Assembly (NCBI GenBank): GCA_022846095.1
Contig: AP025583.1
Coordinates: 806,001 to 870,000, forward strand
Reading direction: 5' to 3'
DNA: 64,000 nucleotides
Source of the DNA: Oscillospiraceae bacterium
GTDB lineage: Bacteria; Bacillota; Clostridia; Oscillospirales; Oscillospiraceae
The position numbers and the translations under genes are program-made. Below are positions 27,908 through 35,916 of this stretch, one piece after another; within the stretch, counting starts at the first letter, position 1; every line of letters starts with the position of its first letter. The notes beneath the pieces are model-generated. The model was not told where the DNA came from. It ran no database searches and was given only the letters and a program-made list of their open reading frames with translations.

Positions 27908-28531
27908 GTGCAGATTGATTTCAACGGCCTGAAGGCGGAAAAGCGGCAGAGCATTCTGAACGCGGCCCTGGGGGAGTTTGCTGACAAGGGGTACGCCCTG
28001 GCCTCCACCAACGGGATTGTGCGCCGGGCGGGGATCTCCAAGGGGGCGCTGTTCACCTATTTCCCCACCAAAAAGGAGCTTTTTCTGTACCTGTGCGACT
28101 ACGGCTGGGAGATCCTGCGCCGGGAGTACCTGGAGGCCATCCCGGCGGCGGGAGGCGACCTCATCGCCCGGCTCCACGAGGCCGTGCTGCTGAAAATGGC
28201 GGTGCTGGAGCGGCAGCCCAGGCTCATTGCCTTTCTGGCACGGCTGCTGGTGGAGGACGACCCGGAGGTGGCCGCGCAGGCAGCGGCCTTCTCCGCCAAG
28301 GCCATGGAGCTGCAAAACCGGGTGCTCTACTCGGGACTGGACGAGCGCTTTTTCCGGGAGGACCTGCCGCCGGAGCAGGCCCAGCGCATGATCTGCTGGT
28401 GTGTGAACGGCTATGCGGCGCAGCTGACCCCCCAGGCCCAGAAGCAGCCTGTGGACCGCTTCGACATGGAGGGGGCGACCCGGGACTTTGAAAACTTTCT
28501 GGCCCTGCTGCGGAAGGTCTATTACAGATAG
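27908..28531 (+). CDS. TetR-family transcriptional repressor
   Basis: The 207-residue protein has a TetR N-terminal HTH (residues about 10-55, 'GIVRRAGISKGALFTYFPTKKELF') and a helical ligand domain. A GTG at 27908 gives the family N-terminus and has GGGAGC about 10 bases upstream. Two palindromes at its own promoter indicate autorepression. It is co-transcribed with an ABC exporter (12-bp gap), so it probably responds to a compound exported by those proteins. Confidence 0.88.
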   Translation: MQIDFNGLKAEKRQSILNAALGEFADKGYALASTNGIVRRAGISKGALFTYFPTKKELFLYLCDYGWEILRREYLEAIPAAGGDLIARLHEAVLLKMAVLERQPRLIAFLARLLVEDDPEVAAQAAAFSAKAMELQNRVLYSGLDERFFREDLPPEQAQRMICWCVNGYAAQLTPQAQKQPVDRFDMEGATRDFENFLALLRKVYYR

Positions 28532-28543
28532 GAGGCAAGGCGA

Positions 28544-29425
28544 ATGGATGCCATTGAACTGTCCCATCTGACCAAGCGGTACGGCGTCCACCGGGGCGTG
28601 GAGGATCTGACCCTCTCTGTGAGGGAGGGGGAGATCTACGGCTTCATCGGCCCCAACGGCGCGGGCAAGTCCACCACCATTCGCGCCCTGCTGGGCCTGA
28701 TCCGCCCCACCTCGGGCAGCGCCAGGCTCCTGGGCCTGGACTGCGCCGGGGACGGGCCCGGGGCCCGGGCGCAGGTGGGCTACCTGCCCGGCGAGGTTTT
28801 CTATTACGAGCACATGCGGGTGGGGGAGCTGCTGGACTACGCCGCCGGGTTCTACCCCGGCGACCACCGCGCCCGGACCCGTGAACTGGCGCAGTACATG
28901 GAGCTCGACCTAAGCCGGAGGATCGGTGAGCTCTCCTTCGGCAACAAGAAGAAGGTGGGCATCGTGCAGGGCTTGCAGCACGCGCCCAGGCTCCTGCTGC
29001 TGGACGAGCCGACCGCCGGTCTGGACCCCTTGATGCAGCAGCGGTTTTTCGATTTGCTGCGGGAGGAGAACCAAAGGGGCGTCACCGTTTTCTTCTCCTC
29101 CCACATCCTCAGCGAGGTGCAGCGGCTCTGCCACCGGGTGGCCATCCTGCGGGAGGGGCGGCTGGTGGAGGAGCAGTCCATGGAGGCACTGCGGGATCAG
29201 AGCTGCTGCCGGGTGCGGCTGAGCGCCGCGGCGGCCCGGGAGGAGCAGTTCCGGCTTTCGGGGGTGGGTGATCTCACCGTCCGGGGCAGCGAGGTGAGCT
29301 TCCTGTACCGGGGCAGCCCCAACGCCCTGGCCGAGGGGCTGCGCAGCGTGCCCATGGACAGCCTGTGGATTGAGGAGCCCTCCCTGGAGGAGATCTTCCT
29401 CCACTACTACGAGGGCGGTGATTAA
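28544..29425 (+). CDS. ABC exporter ATP-binding protein
   Basis: The 293-residue ATPase has Walker A GPNGAGKS (about 37-44), the variant signature LSFGNKKK, Walker B LLLLDEP and the switch His in FSSHIL, plus a CcmA/NatA-type C-terminal extension. AGGAGG lies before the ATG. It is the second gene of a TetR-controlled unit and abuts the first permease. Confidence 0.92.
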   Translation: MDAIELSHLTKRYGVHRGVEDLTLSVREGEIYGFIGPNGAGKSTTIRALLGLIRPTSGSARLLGLDCAGDGPGARAQVGYLPGEVFYYEHMRVGELLDYAAGFYPGDHRARTRELAQYMELDLSRRIGELSFGNKKKVGIVQGLQHAPRLLLLDEPTAGLDPLMQQRFFDLLREENQRGVTVFFSSHILSEVQRLCHRVAILREGRLVEEQSMEALRDQSCCRVRLSAAAAREEQFRLSGVGDLTVRGSEVSFLYRGSPNALAEGLRSVPMDSLWIEEPSLEEIFLHYYEGGD

Positions 29426-30235
29426 ATGAACGTCTACCGCTTCGAGCTGCGGCGGCTGCGGGGGAGCGTGGCGGGCTGGTCCGCCGCGGTGTGCTGCTTC
29501 TTGTGGATCTACCTGGGCATGTACCCCCTGTTCCGGGAGGACGGGGCCAAGGCGGCCGGGCTGTTCGCCAAGTTCCCGGAGACGCTGCAGGCCCTCTGCG
29601 GCATGGACCACCTGGATTTGAGCAGCGTCAGGGGCTTTTTGTCCTTTCCCATGAAGCTCGTCCAGGAGCTGCTGGCCATCGGCGGGTTCATGCTGGGTGT
29701 GCGGGTGATCTCCCACGACACCCGCTCCAAATGCGCCGACTTCCTCTACGCCCTGCCCGTGTCCCGCCGGAAGGTATTCCGGGCGAAGGCGGGGGCGGTG
29801 TTCACCCTGGGCGCCGCGTTCTTCGCGGTCACGGCGCTGGGCGCCGGGGGAATGTCCGCCCTGGTGGCCCCGGGCGAGCTGCCCGCGCGGAATCTGCTGG
29901 CCTGCGCGGCGGTCTGCGCGCTGCTCTTCTGCCTCTACGGCGCGGCCGGGCTGCTGGTGGGGGCGCGCTTCCCCCGCATACGTGGCACCGCCGCCATCGG
30001 CGTGGCCTCCATGTTCTTTTTCCACATCGTCTTTAGTGTGTGCAAGGTGATCACCAGGGACGCGGGCAGCCTGGCGGCCCGCCTGCTGGTGCCGGTGTTC
30101 CTGTTCGACCGGGAGCTGGCTGCCGAGCGGGGGATCATCGAGCCGCCCTTCCTGCTGCTGTGGTGCGCCGAGGCGGCGCTGCTGCTGCTTCTGGCCGGGC
30201 GGACCCTGCGGCGCAGAGACGTGGTTTGCGGTTAG
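29426..30235 (+). CDS. ABC-2-type permease, first subunit
   Basis: The 269-residue protein has about six hydrophobic helices and opens with 'MNVYRFELRRLRG', which is nearly the same as its partner's 'MRHIYRFELRRNLR'. Motif 'DFLYALPVSRRKVFRAK' is typical of ABC-2 permeases. The start follows the ATPase stop without a gap. The two permeases probably form a heterodimer. Confidence 0.85.
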   Translation: MNVYRFELRRLRGSVAGWSAAVCCFLWIYLGMYPLFREDGAKAAGLFAKFPETLQALCGMDHLDLSSVRGFLSFPMKLVQELLAIGGFMLGVRVISHDTRSKCADFLYALPVSRRKVFRAKAGAVFTLGAAFFAVTALGAGGMSALVAPGELPARNLLACAAVCALLFCLYGAAGLLVGARFPRIRGTAAIGVASMFFFHIVFSVCKVITRDAGSLAARLLVPVFLFDRELAAERGIIEPPFLLLWCAEAALLLLLAGRTLRRRDVVCG

Positions 30236-30245
30236 GAGGGAAAAC

Positions 30246-31040
30246 ATGAGGCATATCTACCGCTTTGAGCTCCGGCGCAACCTGCGGCCCCTGCTGGTGT
30301 GGGGGCTGTGCCTGGCGGGGCTGGTGTGCATGGGGTACATGGAGTTCGCCTTCGTCTTTCGCTCGAACGCCGACGTAACGGCCATTATGGACGCCCTGCC
30401 CCCGCAGCTGTCCGTTCTGCTGGGCATCACCGCCCATGTGGACTTCTCCACCGCCCCCGGCTTCTTCTGCCTGATGGCCGACTTCTCCTTTTACGCCCTG
30501 AGCGCCTACGCCATCCTGCTGGGGACGGGGATGCTCGCCCGGGAGGAGGAGGAGCGCACCGCCGACTTCCTATACGCCCGGCCTTGCTCCCGGGGGGAGG
30601 TTCTGGCGGGGAAGTGGCTGGCGGGGCTCACCTGCTGCTTCCTGCTCTCGCTGCTGTCCGTCCTCGTCAGCGCCCTGACCTTCGGCGCCGCGGCGCCGGG
30701 GCTGGCGGCGGCGGCAGCGGCGTGGGGGGCGGGGCTGCTCTTTACCCAGAGCCTCTACTTCTCCGCCGGGGCTCTCATCGCGGCCTTTTGCCGCCGTCCG
30801 GGCCGGGCCTCAGTGCTCTCCCTGCTCCTCCTGGCGGCCACCATCTTCGCCGGAAAGTTCCTGGCCATGGCGGGCATTGCCGGGGGCCCGGCCCTGGCGG
30901 TCAGCCCGCGGGACTACTTTCCGGTGGAACGCTGGCTGTACGGCGGCGGCTACGGGCTCTGGCCCTGGCTGCTGGCGGGGGGCGGCACGGCGGCGCTGTT
31001 CGCCGCGGCCCTGGGCCGCTACCGGAGGAAGGATTTATAG
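30246..31040 (+). CDS. ABC-2-type permease, second subunit
   Basis: The 264-residue protein is a paralogue of the preceding permease with the shared N-terminus and 'DFLYARPCSRGEVLAGK'. It has about six membrane segments. TTAGGAGGG precedes the ATG. It is the last gene of the TetR operon. Confidence 0.85.
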   Translation: MRHIYRFELRRNLRPLLVWGLCLAGLVCMGYMEFAFVFRSNADVTAIMDALPPQLSVLLGITAHVDFSTAPGFFCLMADFSFYALSAYAILLGTGMLAREEEERTADFLYARPCSRGEVLAGKWLAGLTCCFLLSLLSVLVSALTFGAAAPGLAAAAAAWGAGLLFTQSLYFSAGALIAAFCRRPGRASVLSLLLLAATIFAGKFLAMAGIAGGPALAVSPRDYFPVERWLYGGGYGLWPWLLAGGGTAALFAAALGRYRRKDL

Positions 31041-31081
31041 CGACAGGGACGGACCCCGAATCGGGGTCCGTCCCTGTTTTT
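31041..31081. terminator. Terminator between convergent exporter and LysO genes
   Basis: ACAGGGACGGACCCCG/CGGGGTCCGTCCCTGT makes a 16-bp stem with T5 on the plus strand and A-rich sequence on the other side. Confidence 0.88.
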
Positions 31082-31089
31082 GCACTGGT

Positions 31090-31689
31090 TTAGAAGGGCA
31101 GCGCCACGATGGCTGGCACCACCACGGGGACCGCGAAGGAGAGGATTACGCCGGAGACGAAGGAGTAGATGGCGATGCGCTCACTGGTGGACTTGACCAC
31201 CACGGGCAGCACGGTGTCCATGGCGGTGGCGCCCGCCATGCCCACGCACTCCAGGTAGCCCACCCGCCGGGCCACGATGGGGATGAGCACGATGGCCAGC
31301 ACCTCACGCATGACGTTGGAGAGGAAGGCCACGGCGGATACGGAGGCCGAGTAGTCGGCCAGCAGCATGGGGGCCAGGGAGTACCAGCCGAAGCCCGCGC
31401 TGGCCGCCATGGCGTCCTTCACCCCCATGGGGAGGAAGAGCCCGGCCACGGCCGCCGCGGCCAGGGTGCCCACGGCGGTAAAGACGGGGATCAGGAGCAC
31501 CTTGAGCCCGGCCTCCTTCACGTCCCGCCACACGTTGCCCTGCTTGCCCATGTCCAGCCCCACCAGGAAGAGGATGAGGCACAGCCCGGCGGTGATAAGG
31601 GTGCCGCAGTGGGCGGAGAGCGCGGGGGGCACCACGAAGTGGCCCGCCAGCATCCCCACGATCACCGCGCCGATGATCCAAAGGGTCAT
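31090..31689 (-). CDS. LysO-type lysine exporter, C-terminal subunit
   Basis: The 199-residue membrane protein has the 'FGWYSLAPMLL' and 'GATAMDTVLPVVVKST' motifs of LysO (YbjE, DUF340), which exports L-lysine and analogues. In Escherichia coli LysO is a single chain, but here it is split, with the N-terminal part encoded by the overlapping upstream gene (ATGA). Such splits are known in Firmicutes. Confidence 0.85.
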   Translation of the reverse strand: MTLWIIGAVIVGMLAGHFVVPPALSAHCGTLITAGLCLILFLVGLDMGKQGNVWRDVKEAGLKVLLIPVFTAVGTLAAAAVAGLFLPMGVKDAMAASAGFGWYSLAPMLLADYSASVSAVAFLSNVMREVLAIVLIPIVARRVGYLECVGMAGATAMDTVLPVVVKSTSERIAIYSFVSGVILSFAVPVVVPAIVALPF

Positions 31690-32048
31690 ACCGCGTTCCC
31701 TCCTTCCCGCGCCTCGTCCTCGGCGCGCTGCTCGGCGGTGCGGCCCCTGCGGTCCAGCTTCAGGAGCTTGCGGGCCAGGACCACCGCCAGCACGGAGCCC
31801 GCCAGGGCCAGCAGGGTGATGGCCAGGGCGGACACGCCGATGGCCCCCAGGGAGGAGATAACCTGCTCGTCCGAGCCGATCTCCACCCCCAGCATCAGGA
31901 TCAGGAGCACCAGGGCCACGGACTGGAATTTGCCCAGCCAGGCCAGCTTTTTCGCGCGCACTGCCCTGCGGGAGCCGATGACGGCCCCCAGGACGATGAC
32001 GCCCAGATAGAGCCCCAGGCTCTGGAGGGTGGCCAGAAAGGTCTGCAT
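31686..32048 (-). CDS. LysO-type lysine exporter, N-terminal subunit
   Basis: The 120-residue protein has three membrane helices and a basic linker ('RKLLKLDRRGRTAEQ'), corresponding to the N-terminal domain of LysO. Its stop overlaps the start of the C-terminal subunit by 4 bases, so both subunits are probably made in equal amounts. AAGGAGGTACC precedes the ATG. Confidence 0.8.
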   Translation of the reverse strand: MQTFLATLQSLGLYLGVIVLGAVIGSRRAVRAKKLAWLGKFQSVALVLLILMLGVEIGSDEQVISSLGAIGVSALAITLLALAGSVLAVVLARKLLKLDRRGRTAEQRAEDEAREGGNAV

Positions 32049-32069
32049 GGGGTAGGTACCTCCTTGTTT

Positions 32070-33407
32070 CTAGTTCTCTTGGAGCCAGGCCAGCGCCCGC
32101 CGGAGGGCGTCCCCGCCCACCGCGGTGGTCAGATCGGGCGTCACGGCGTCCCGCTCCGCGCCCTGGTCGGGGCGGAGCCAGCGCTTGTGGGAGATGCTGC
32201 CCGACAACCCGGTGTGCTCCAGCTCAAAGCTGAGGGTGTCGCCGTAGCTGTTGGGCGCGTTGGCGCTGGGGCGGCCTATAATCGCGCCCAGGCCGCCGTC
32301 CCGGACAAAGACCGCCAGCATGGTGGCCGAGCTGAAGGTGTTCTCGTTGGTGAGCACGGCCAGGGCAATTGCCGGGTTGGCCCGGGCGGCGCCGGGGTTG
32401 GGGTCTGCCTGGACATAGCCGCTGTCCCGCCCGTAACCCCGCTGGGCGTCGGCCAGGGGGGAGAAGCGGACGCAGCCCCCGTAGCCGGGCGGGCGCATAC
32501 CCATGGCCTCCAGGAGCGCCTCGCAGGTGGAGGAGTCCCCGCCGCCGTTGTCCCGCACGTCGATGATCACCTTGCACACGCCCTCCGCCACGGCCTGCTC
32601 CAGTTGGGCGGTCACGGCGTCCAGGGCGTCCCCCGGCCTGCACTCGTTGAAATCTATGTAGAACACGTCCCCCATCCGCTCGCAGGAGATGACGGTGTCG
32701 AAGGGGGGCGGCGTCTGGGGATTGCGGGGGGAAAAGGGGACCAATTGCTCCACCCCGTCCACCGCCACCGTGCCGCCGTCGCCGCGGAGTTCGCCGCCCA
32801 GATGGAGCAGCAGATCCCGCACCCCGGCGTACCGGCTGTGGTTCCGGTCCCGGCCCGCCTGGTTCTCGGCGGGGAGGCAGCGGTCGATGCCCGCAAAGAC
32901 CTCGGCCACGCTCAGTCCGCAGATCTCCGTGACCTCCTGGCCGGTCAGCGCCCCGTCTCCGTCCAGCAGGTACAGGCGCTCCCCGTCCGCCGCCCAGGGC
33001 AGGTCCAGACAGGGGGTATCGGACAGGGAGCGGATTCGGGTGTGCCCGTCCTCCAGCACGGTGAGGTACTCCATGGCCTGCCAACGGAAGTCCTCCGGGC
33101 CGGCGTCGGCGGACGCGGCCGCCAAAAACCGGGCCTTCGCCGCCTCATAGCCCTCGGGCACGTCCTCCAGCGGGAAGCAGGGGTGGACCTCCTCCACAAG
33201 GGCAACAAGCTGCTCCGCGTCCGCCCGGTAGATGGGATCGGGCGTGGGGGTTGGCGTGGGAGCCGGCGCAGGGGTTGGCGTGGGGGCGGGCGTTTCCACC
33301 GGCGGGGGCGCGGGTGTGGATAAAGCCGTGGGCTCCGGCGCGGCCGGGCCGCAGCCCGCCAGCAGGGAAACCGCCAGTACGCAGGCGCAGAGGGCGGGGT
33401 GCTTCAT
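32070..33407 (-). CDS. S41-family peptidase lipoprotein
   Basis: The 445-residue protein has a lipobox (LLAGC, Cys19), a Pro/Thr spacer (25-58) and an S41 protease core with 'VIIDVRDNGGGDSS' and 'ENTFSSATMLA' (Ser nucleophile region). The usual Lys is not in the equivalent 'IGRPSANAPNSYGD' motif; the GxPxxxxPNxYGD form occurs in a separate S41 subgroup. It is outside the membrane. AGGAGGCAG is 6 bases before the ATG. Confidence 0.85.
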   Translation of the reverse strand: MKHPALCACVLAVSLLAGCGPAAPEPTALSTPAPPPVETPAPTPTPAPAPTPTPTPDPIYRADAEQLVALVEEVHPCFPLEDVPEGYEAAKARFLAAASADAGPEDFRWQAMEYLTVLEDGHTRIRSLSDTPCLDLPWAADGERLYLLDGDGALTGQEVTEICGLSVAEVFAGIDRCLPAENQAGRDRNHSRYAGVRDLLLHLGGELRGDGGTVAVDGVEQLVPFSPRNPQTPPPFDTVISCERMGDVFYIDFNECRPGDALDAVTAQLEQAVAEGVCKVIIDVRDNGGGDSSTCEALLEAMGMRPPGYGGCVRFSPLADAQRGYGRDSGYVQADPNPGAARANPAIALAVLTNENTFSSATMLAVFVRDGGLGAIIGRPSANAPNSYGDTLSFELEHTGLSGSISHKRWLRPDQGAERDAVTPDLTTAVGGDALRRALAWLQEN

Positions 33408-33437
33408 ATCTGCCTCCTAATTCCGCATGGCCTGAGG

Positions 33438-33470
33438 AAACAGGGCCCCGGCGTTTGCCGGGGCCCTGAG
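33438..33470 (-). terminator. thrS terminator
   Basis: CAGGGCCCCGGC/GCCGGGGCCCTG forms a 12-bp stem with TTTCC on the minus strand. Confidence 0.7.
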
Positions 33471-33481
33471 CGTTTCGTTGG

Positions 33482-35242
33482 TTACTTGATCTCCCTGTTG
33501 TCCACCTCGGACTTGAGGGCGGCCAGGAAGTCGCCAAGGGGCATGGCGCCCTGGTCCACGCCCGCGCGGGTGCGAACGGCCACGGTGCCCGCCTCGGCCT
33601 CCTTGTCCCCCACCACGATCATGTAGGGGATCTTCTGGAGCTGGGCCTCGCGGATCTTGTAGCCGATCTTCTCGCTGCGGTGGTCGGTCTCCACCCGGTA
33701 GCCGGCCGCGTCGATCTGGGCCGCCACCTGGTCGGCGTACTGCGCCGCCCGGTCGGTGATGGGCAGCACCTTGACCTGCACGGGGGCCAGCCAGGCGGGG
33801 AAGGCCCCGGCGAAGTGCTCGGTGATGACGCCGATGAAGCGCTCGATGCTCCCCAGCACCACCCGGTGGATCATGACGGGGCGGTGCTTCTCGCCGTCGG
33901 GGCCGGTGTACTCCAGGTCAAAGCGCTCGGGCATCTGCATGTCCAGCTGAATGGTGCCGCACTGCCAGGTGCGGCCCAGGGAGTCGGCCAGGTGGAAGTC
34001 CAGCTTGGGGCCGTAGAACGCGCCGTCGCCCTCGTTGACCACATAGGCCTTGCCCATGTCGGTGATGGCCTCCTTCAGGGTCTCGGTGGCGAAGTCCCAG
34101 TCCTTCACGTCGCCGATGTGGTCCTCGGGCATGGTGGACAGCTCAATCTCGTAGGACAGGCCGAATACGGAGTACACCTCGTCAAAGAGCTTGGCCACGC
34201 CCTTGATCTCGTCCTTCATCTGCTCGGGGGTCATGAAGATGTGGGCGTCGTCCTGGGTGAAGCAGCGCACGCGGAACAGGCCGTGGAGCGCGCCGGAGAG
34301 CTCGTGGCGGTGGACCAGGCCCAGCTCGCCCACCCGCAGGGGCAGCTCCCGGTAGGAGTGGGGCTCGTTCTTGTACACCAGCATGCCGCCGGGGCAGTTC
34401 ATGGGCTTGACGGCGTAGTCCTCCTCGTCGATGACGGTGGTGTACATGTTGTCCTTGTAGTGGTCCCAGTGGCCGGAGCGGTGCCAGAGGTCCTGGTTGA
34501 GGATGATGGGGGTGGAGATCTCCACGTACCCGTACTTCTTGTGCACCTGGCGCCAGTAGTCGATGAGGGTGTTGCGCAGCACCATGCCCTTCGGCAGGAA
34601 GAAGGGGAAGCCGGGGCCCTCCTCGGTCAGCATGAACAGGCCCAACTCGCGGCCCAGCTTGCGGTGGTCGCGGCGCTTGGCCTCCTCAATGCGCTGGAGG
34701 TAGGCGTCCAGTTCGTCCTTCTTGGGGAAGGCGATGCCGTAGATGCGCTGGAGCATCTTGCGGCTGGAGTCGCCCCGCCAGTAGGCCCCCGCGATGGAGG
34801 TCAGCTTGACGGCGTTGCCCTTCACCCGGCCGGTGGAGTCCAGGTGGGGCCCGGCGCACAGGTCGGTGAACTCGCCCTGCTTGTAGAAGGAGATCACCGC
34901 GTCCTCGGGCAGGTCGTTGATGAGCTCCACCTTGTAGGGCTCGTCCTTGCCCTGCATAAACCGGATGGCCTCAGCCCGGGGCAGCTCGAAGCGCTCCAGC
35001 TTCTCCTTCTCCTTGCAGATCTTGCGCATCTCCGCCTCCAGGGCGGCGAGGGTCTCCTCGGTGAAGGTGAAGGGGGCGTCGAAGTCGTAGTAGAAGCCCT
35101 CCTTGATGGACGGGCCGATGGCCAGCTTCACCTCCGGGTACAGGCGCTTCATGGCCTGGGCCAGGATATGGGAGGTGGTGTGCCAGTAGGTCTTGCGGAA
35201 TTCCTCGTTCTCGAAGGTATACAGGCTGTTTTCTTCGGACAT
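33482..35242 (-). CDS. thrS: Threonyl-tRNA synthetase, TGS-less form
   Basis: The 586-residue protein has the editing-domain HxxxH (His21, His25, 'HTTSHILAQ'), the catalytic motifs 'MNCPGG' and 'FTQDDAHIF', and a C-terminal anticodon-binding domain. It starts directly at the editing domain, so the N-terminal TGS domain (about 60 residues) of the usual 640-residue enzyme is missing. AGGAGGCAT precedes the ATG. Expression is governed by a T-box leader. Confidence 0.97.
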   Translation of the reverse strand: MSEENSLYTFENEEFRKTYWHTTSHILAQAMKRLYPEVKLAIGPSIKEGFYYDFDAPFTFTEETLAALEAEMRKICKEKEKLERFELPRAEAIRFMQGKDEPYKVELINDLPEDAVISFYKQGEFTDLCAGPHLDSTGRVKGNAVKLTSIAGAYWRGDSSRKMLQRIYGIAFPKKDELDAYLQRIEEAKRRDHRKLGRELGLFMLTEEGPGFPFFLPKGMVLRNTLIDYWRQVHKKYGYVEISTPIILNQDLWHRSGHWDHYKDNMYTTVIDEEDYAVKPMNCPGGMLVYKNEPHSYRELPLRVGELGLVHRHELSGALHGLFRVRCFTQDDAHIFMTPEQMKDEIKGVAKLFDEVYSVFGLSYEIELSTMPEDHIGDVKDWDFATETLKEAITDMGKAYVVNEGDGAFYGPKLDFHLADSLGRTWQCGTIQLDMQMPERFDLEYTGPDGEKHRPVMIHRVVLGSIERFIGVITEHFAGAFPAWLAPVQVKVLPITDRAAQYADQVAAQIDAAGYRVETDHRSEKIGYKIREAQLQKIPYMIVVGDKEAEAGTVAVRTRAGVDQGAMPLGDFLAALKSEVDNREIK

Positions 35243-35279
35243 AAAAATGCCTCCTTGTTTTGAATCTCGGGGCAAAACA

Positions 35280-35318
35280 AAGCGCCTCACCCCTGAAAAA
35301 TGTCAGGGGTGAGGCGCA
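35280..35318 (-). terminator. T-box terminator of thrS
   Basis: GCGCCTCACCCCTGAC/GTCAGGGGTGAGGCGC is a long stem followed by TTTGTTTTG on the minus strand, 35 bases before the ribosome site. Confidence 0.9.
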
Positions 35319-35524
35319 GCACGTCCCACGGTTCCACCCTGCTTACAGCCCCTTCGCGGGGGCTGTCGCTTGTGACCTCTGTAACGGGAGGGCCCGTCCC
35401 GCTTATGTCGCGGGCGGCTCGGGGGTGGTTGCGGCTCCGTCCGCGTCCCAAGCGCGCTTTCAGCCTCCGGCGCGCTCTCTCTGAGGGGCGGGCGGGGCTT
35501 GGTCCCCGTCATTGCCTTTTATAC
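35280..35524 (-). promoter_or_regulatory. T-box leader (tRNA-Thr responsive)
   Basis: The minus strand carries the T-box AGGGTGGAACCGTGGGA (35324-35340), an AGAGAG element in the predicted stem I (near 35470), and an antiterminator region that competes with the terminator hairpin. The T-box pairs with the uncharged tRNA acceptor end. A Thr codon ACC occurs in stem I near 35425, but the specifier loop was not assigned with certainty. Confidence 0.9.
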
Positions 35525-35530
35525 GGGGAC

Positions 35531-35559
35531 AATATATCACCTCAAAGTCCGTCTGTCAA
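35531..35559 (-). promoter_or_regulatory. Sigma-A promoter of the thrS T-box leader
   Basis: TTGACA, a 17-bp spacer and TATATT on the minus strand. Confidence 0.88.
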
Positions 35560-35639
35560 GGGCGAAAAAAGGGGGCGATGCCCGCATCCGCCTCCGCGTT
35601 TGCCGCGGCTGCCCCCCGGCCGTTTGCTTTTATATTGTA

Positions 35640-35825
35640 ATTTACACATTGTTCATAATACGGTCATGAATTGGCCTCAATTGCCCGTTATGATAAACAT
35701 GGATTCAGGAAAGAGCCAGAAACCGAAATCCTCCCAAACAAAACCAATCCCTCTCCAACACCTTTGCAAAACACAACACACACACCCAAAAAGCCCCGGC
35801 CGGAAGGCCGGGGCTTTTTGGTTCC
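35640..35825 (+). ncRNA. Candidate small RNA or nadE leader ending in a terminator
   Basis: The 675-bp gap between the divergent genes thrS and nadE contains, beyond the T-box region, an A/C-rich segment (about 35725-35788, with CCTCCC and CCCTCTCC) and then a strong terminator. No protein gene on the plus strand precedes that terminator, so it should end a short transcript. A convincing promoter was not found; TTGTAA at 35635 and TAATAC at 35656 are separated by only 15 bp. Confidence 0.4.
35789..35825 (+). terminator. Strong intrinsic terminator upstream of nadE
   Basis: AAAAAGCCCCGGCC/GGCCGGGGCTTTTT is a 14-bp stem around GGAA. Confidence 0.88.
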
Positions 35826-35916
35826 GTCTTTGGCGGAGTGCTTTTCTTGCATTTGAGCGATAATAGGGATATATTATATTACGAACAGAAACATCCTCAA
35901 AAGGAGGCGTTCTATT

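Noticed and set aside
35671-35856. Small plus-strand open frame (61 codons) before nadE
   Set aside because: It runs through a strong terminator hairpin, has no ribosome site and no conserved pattern.
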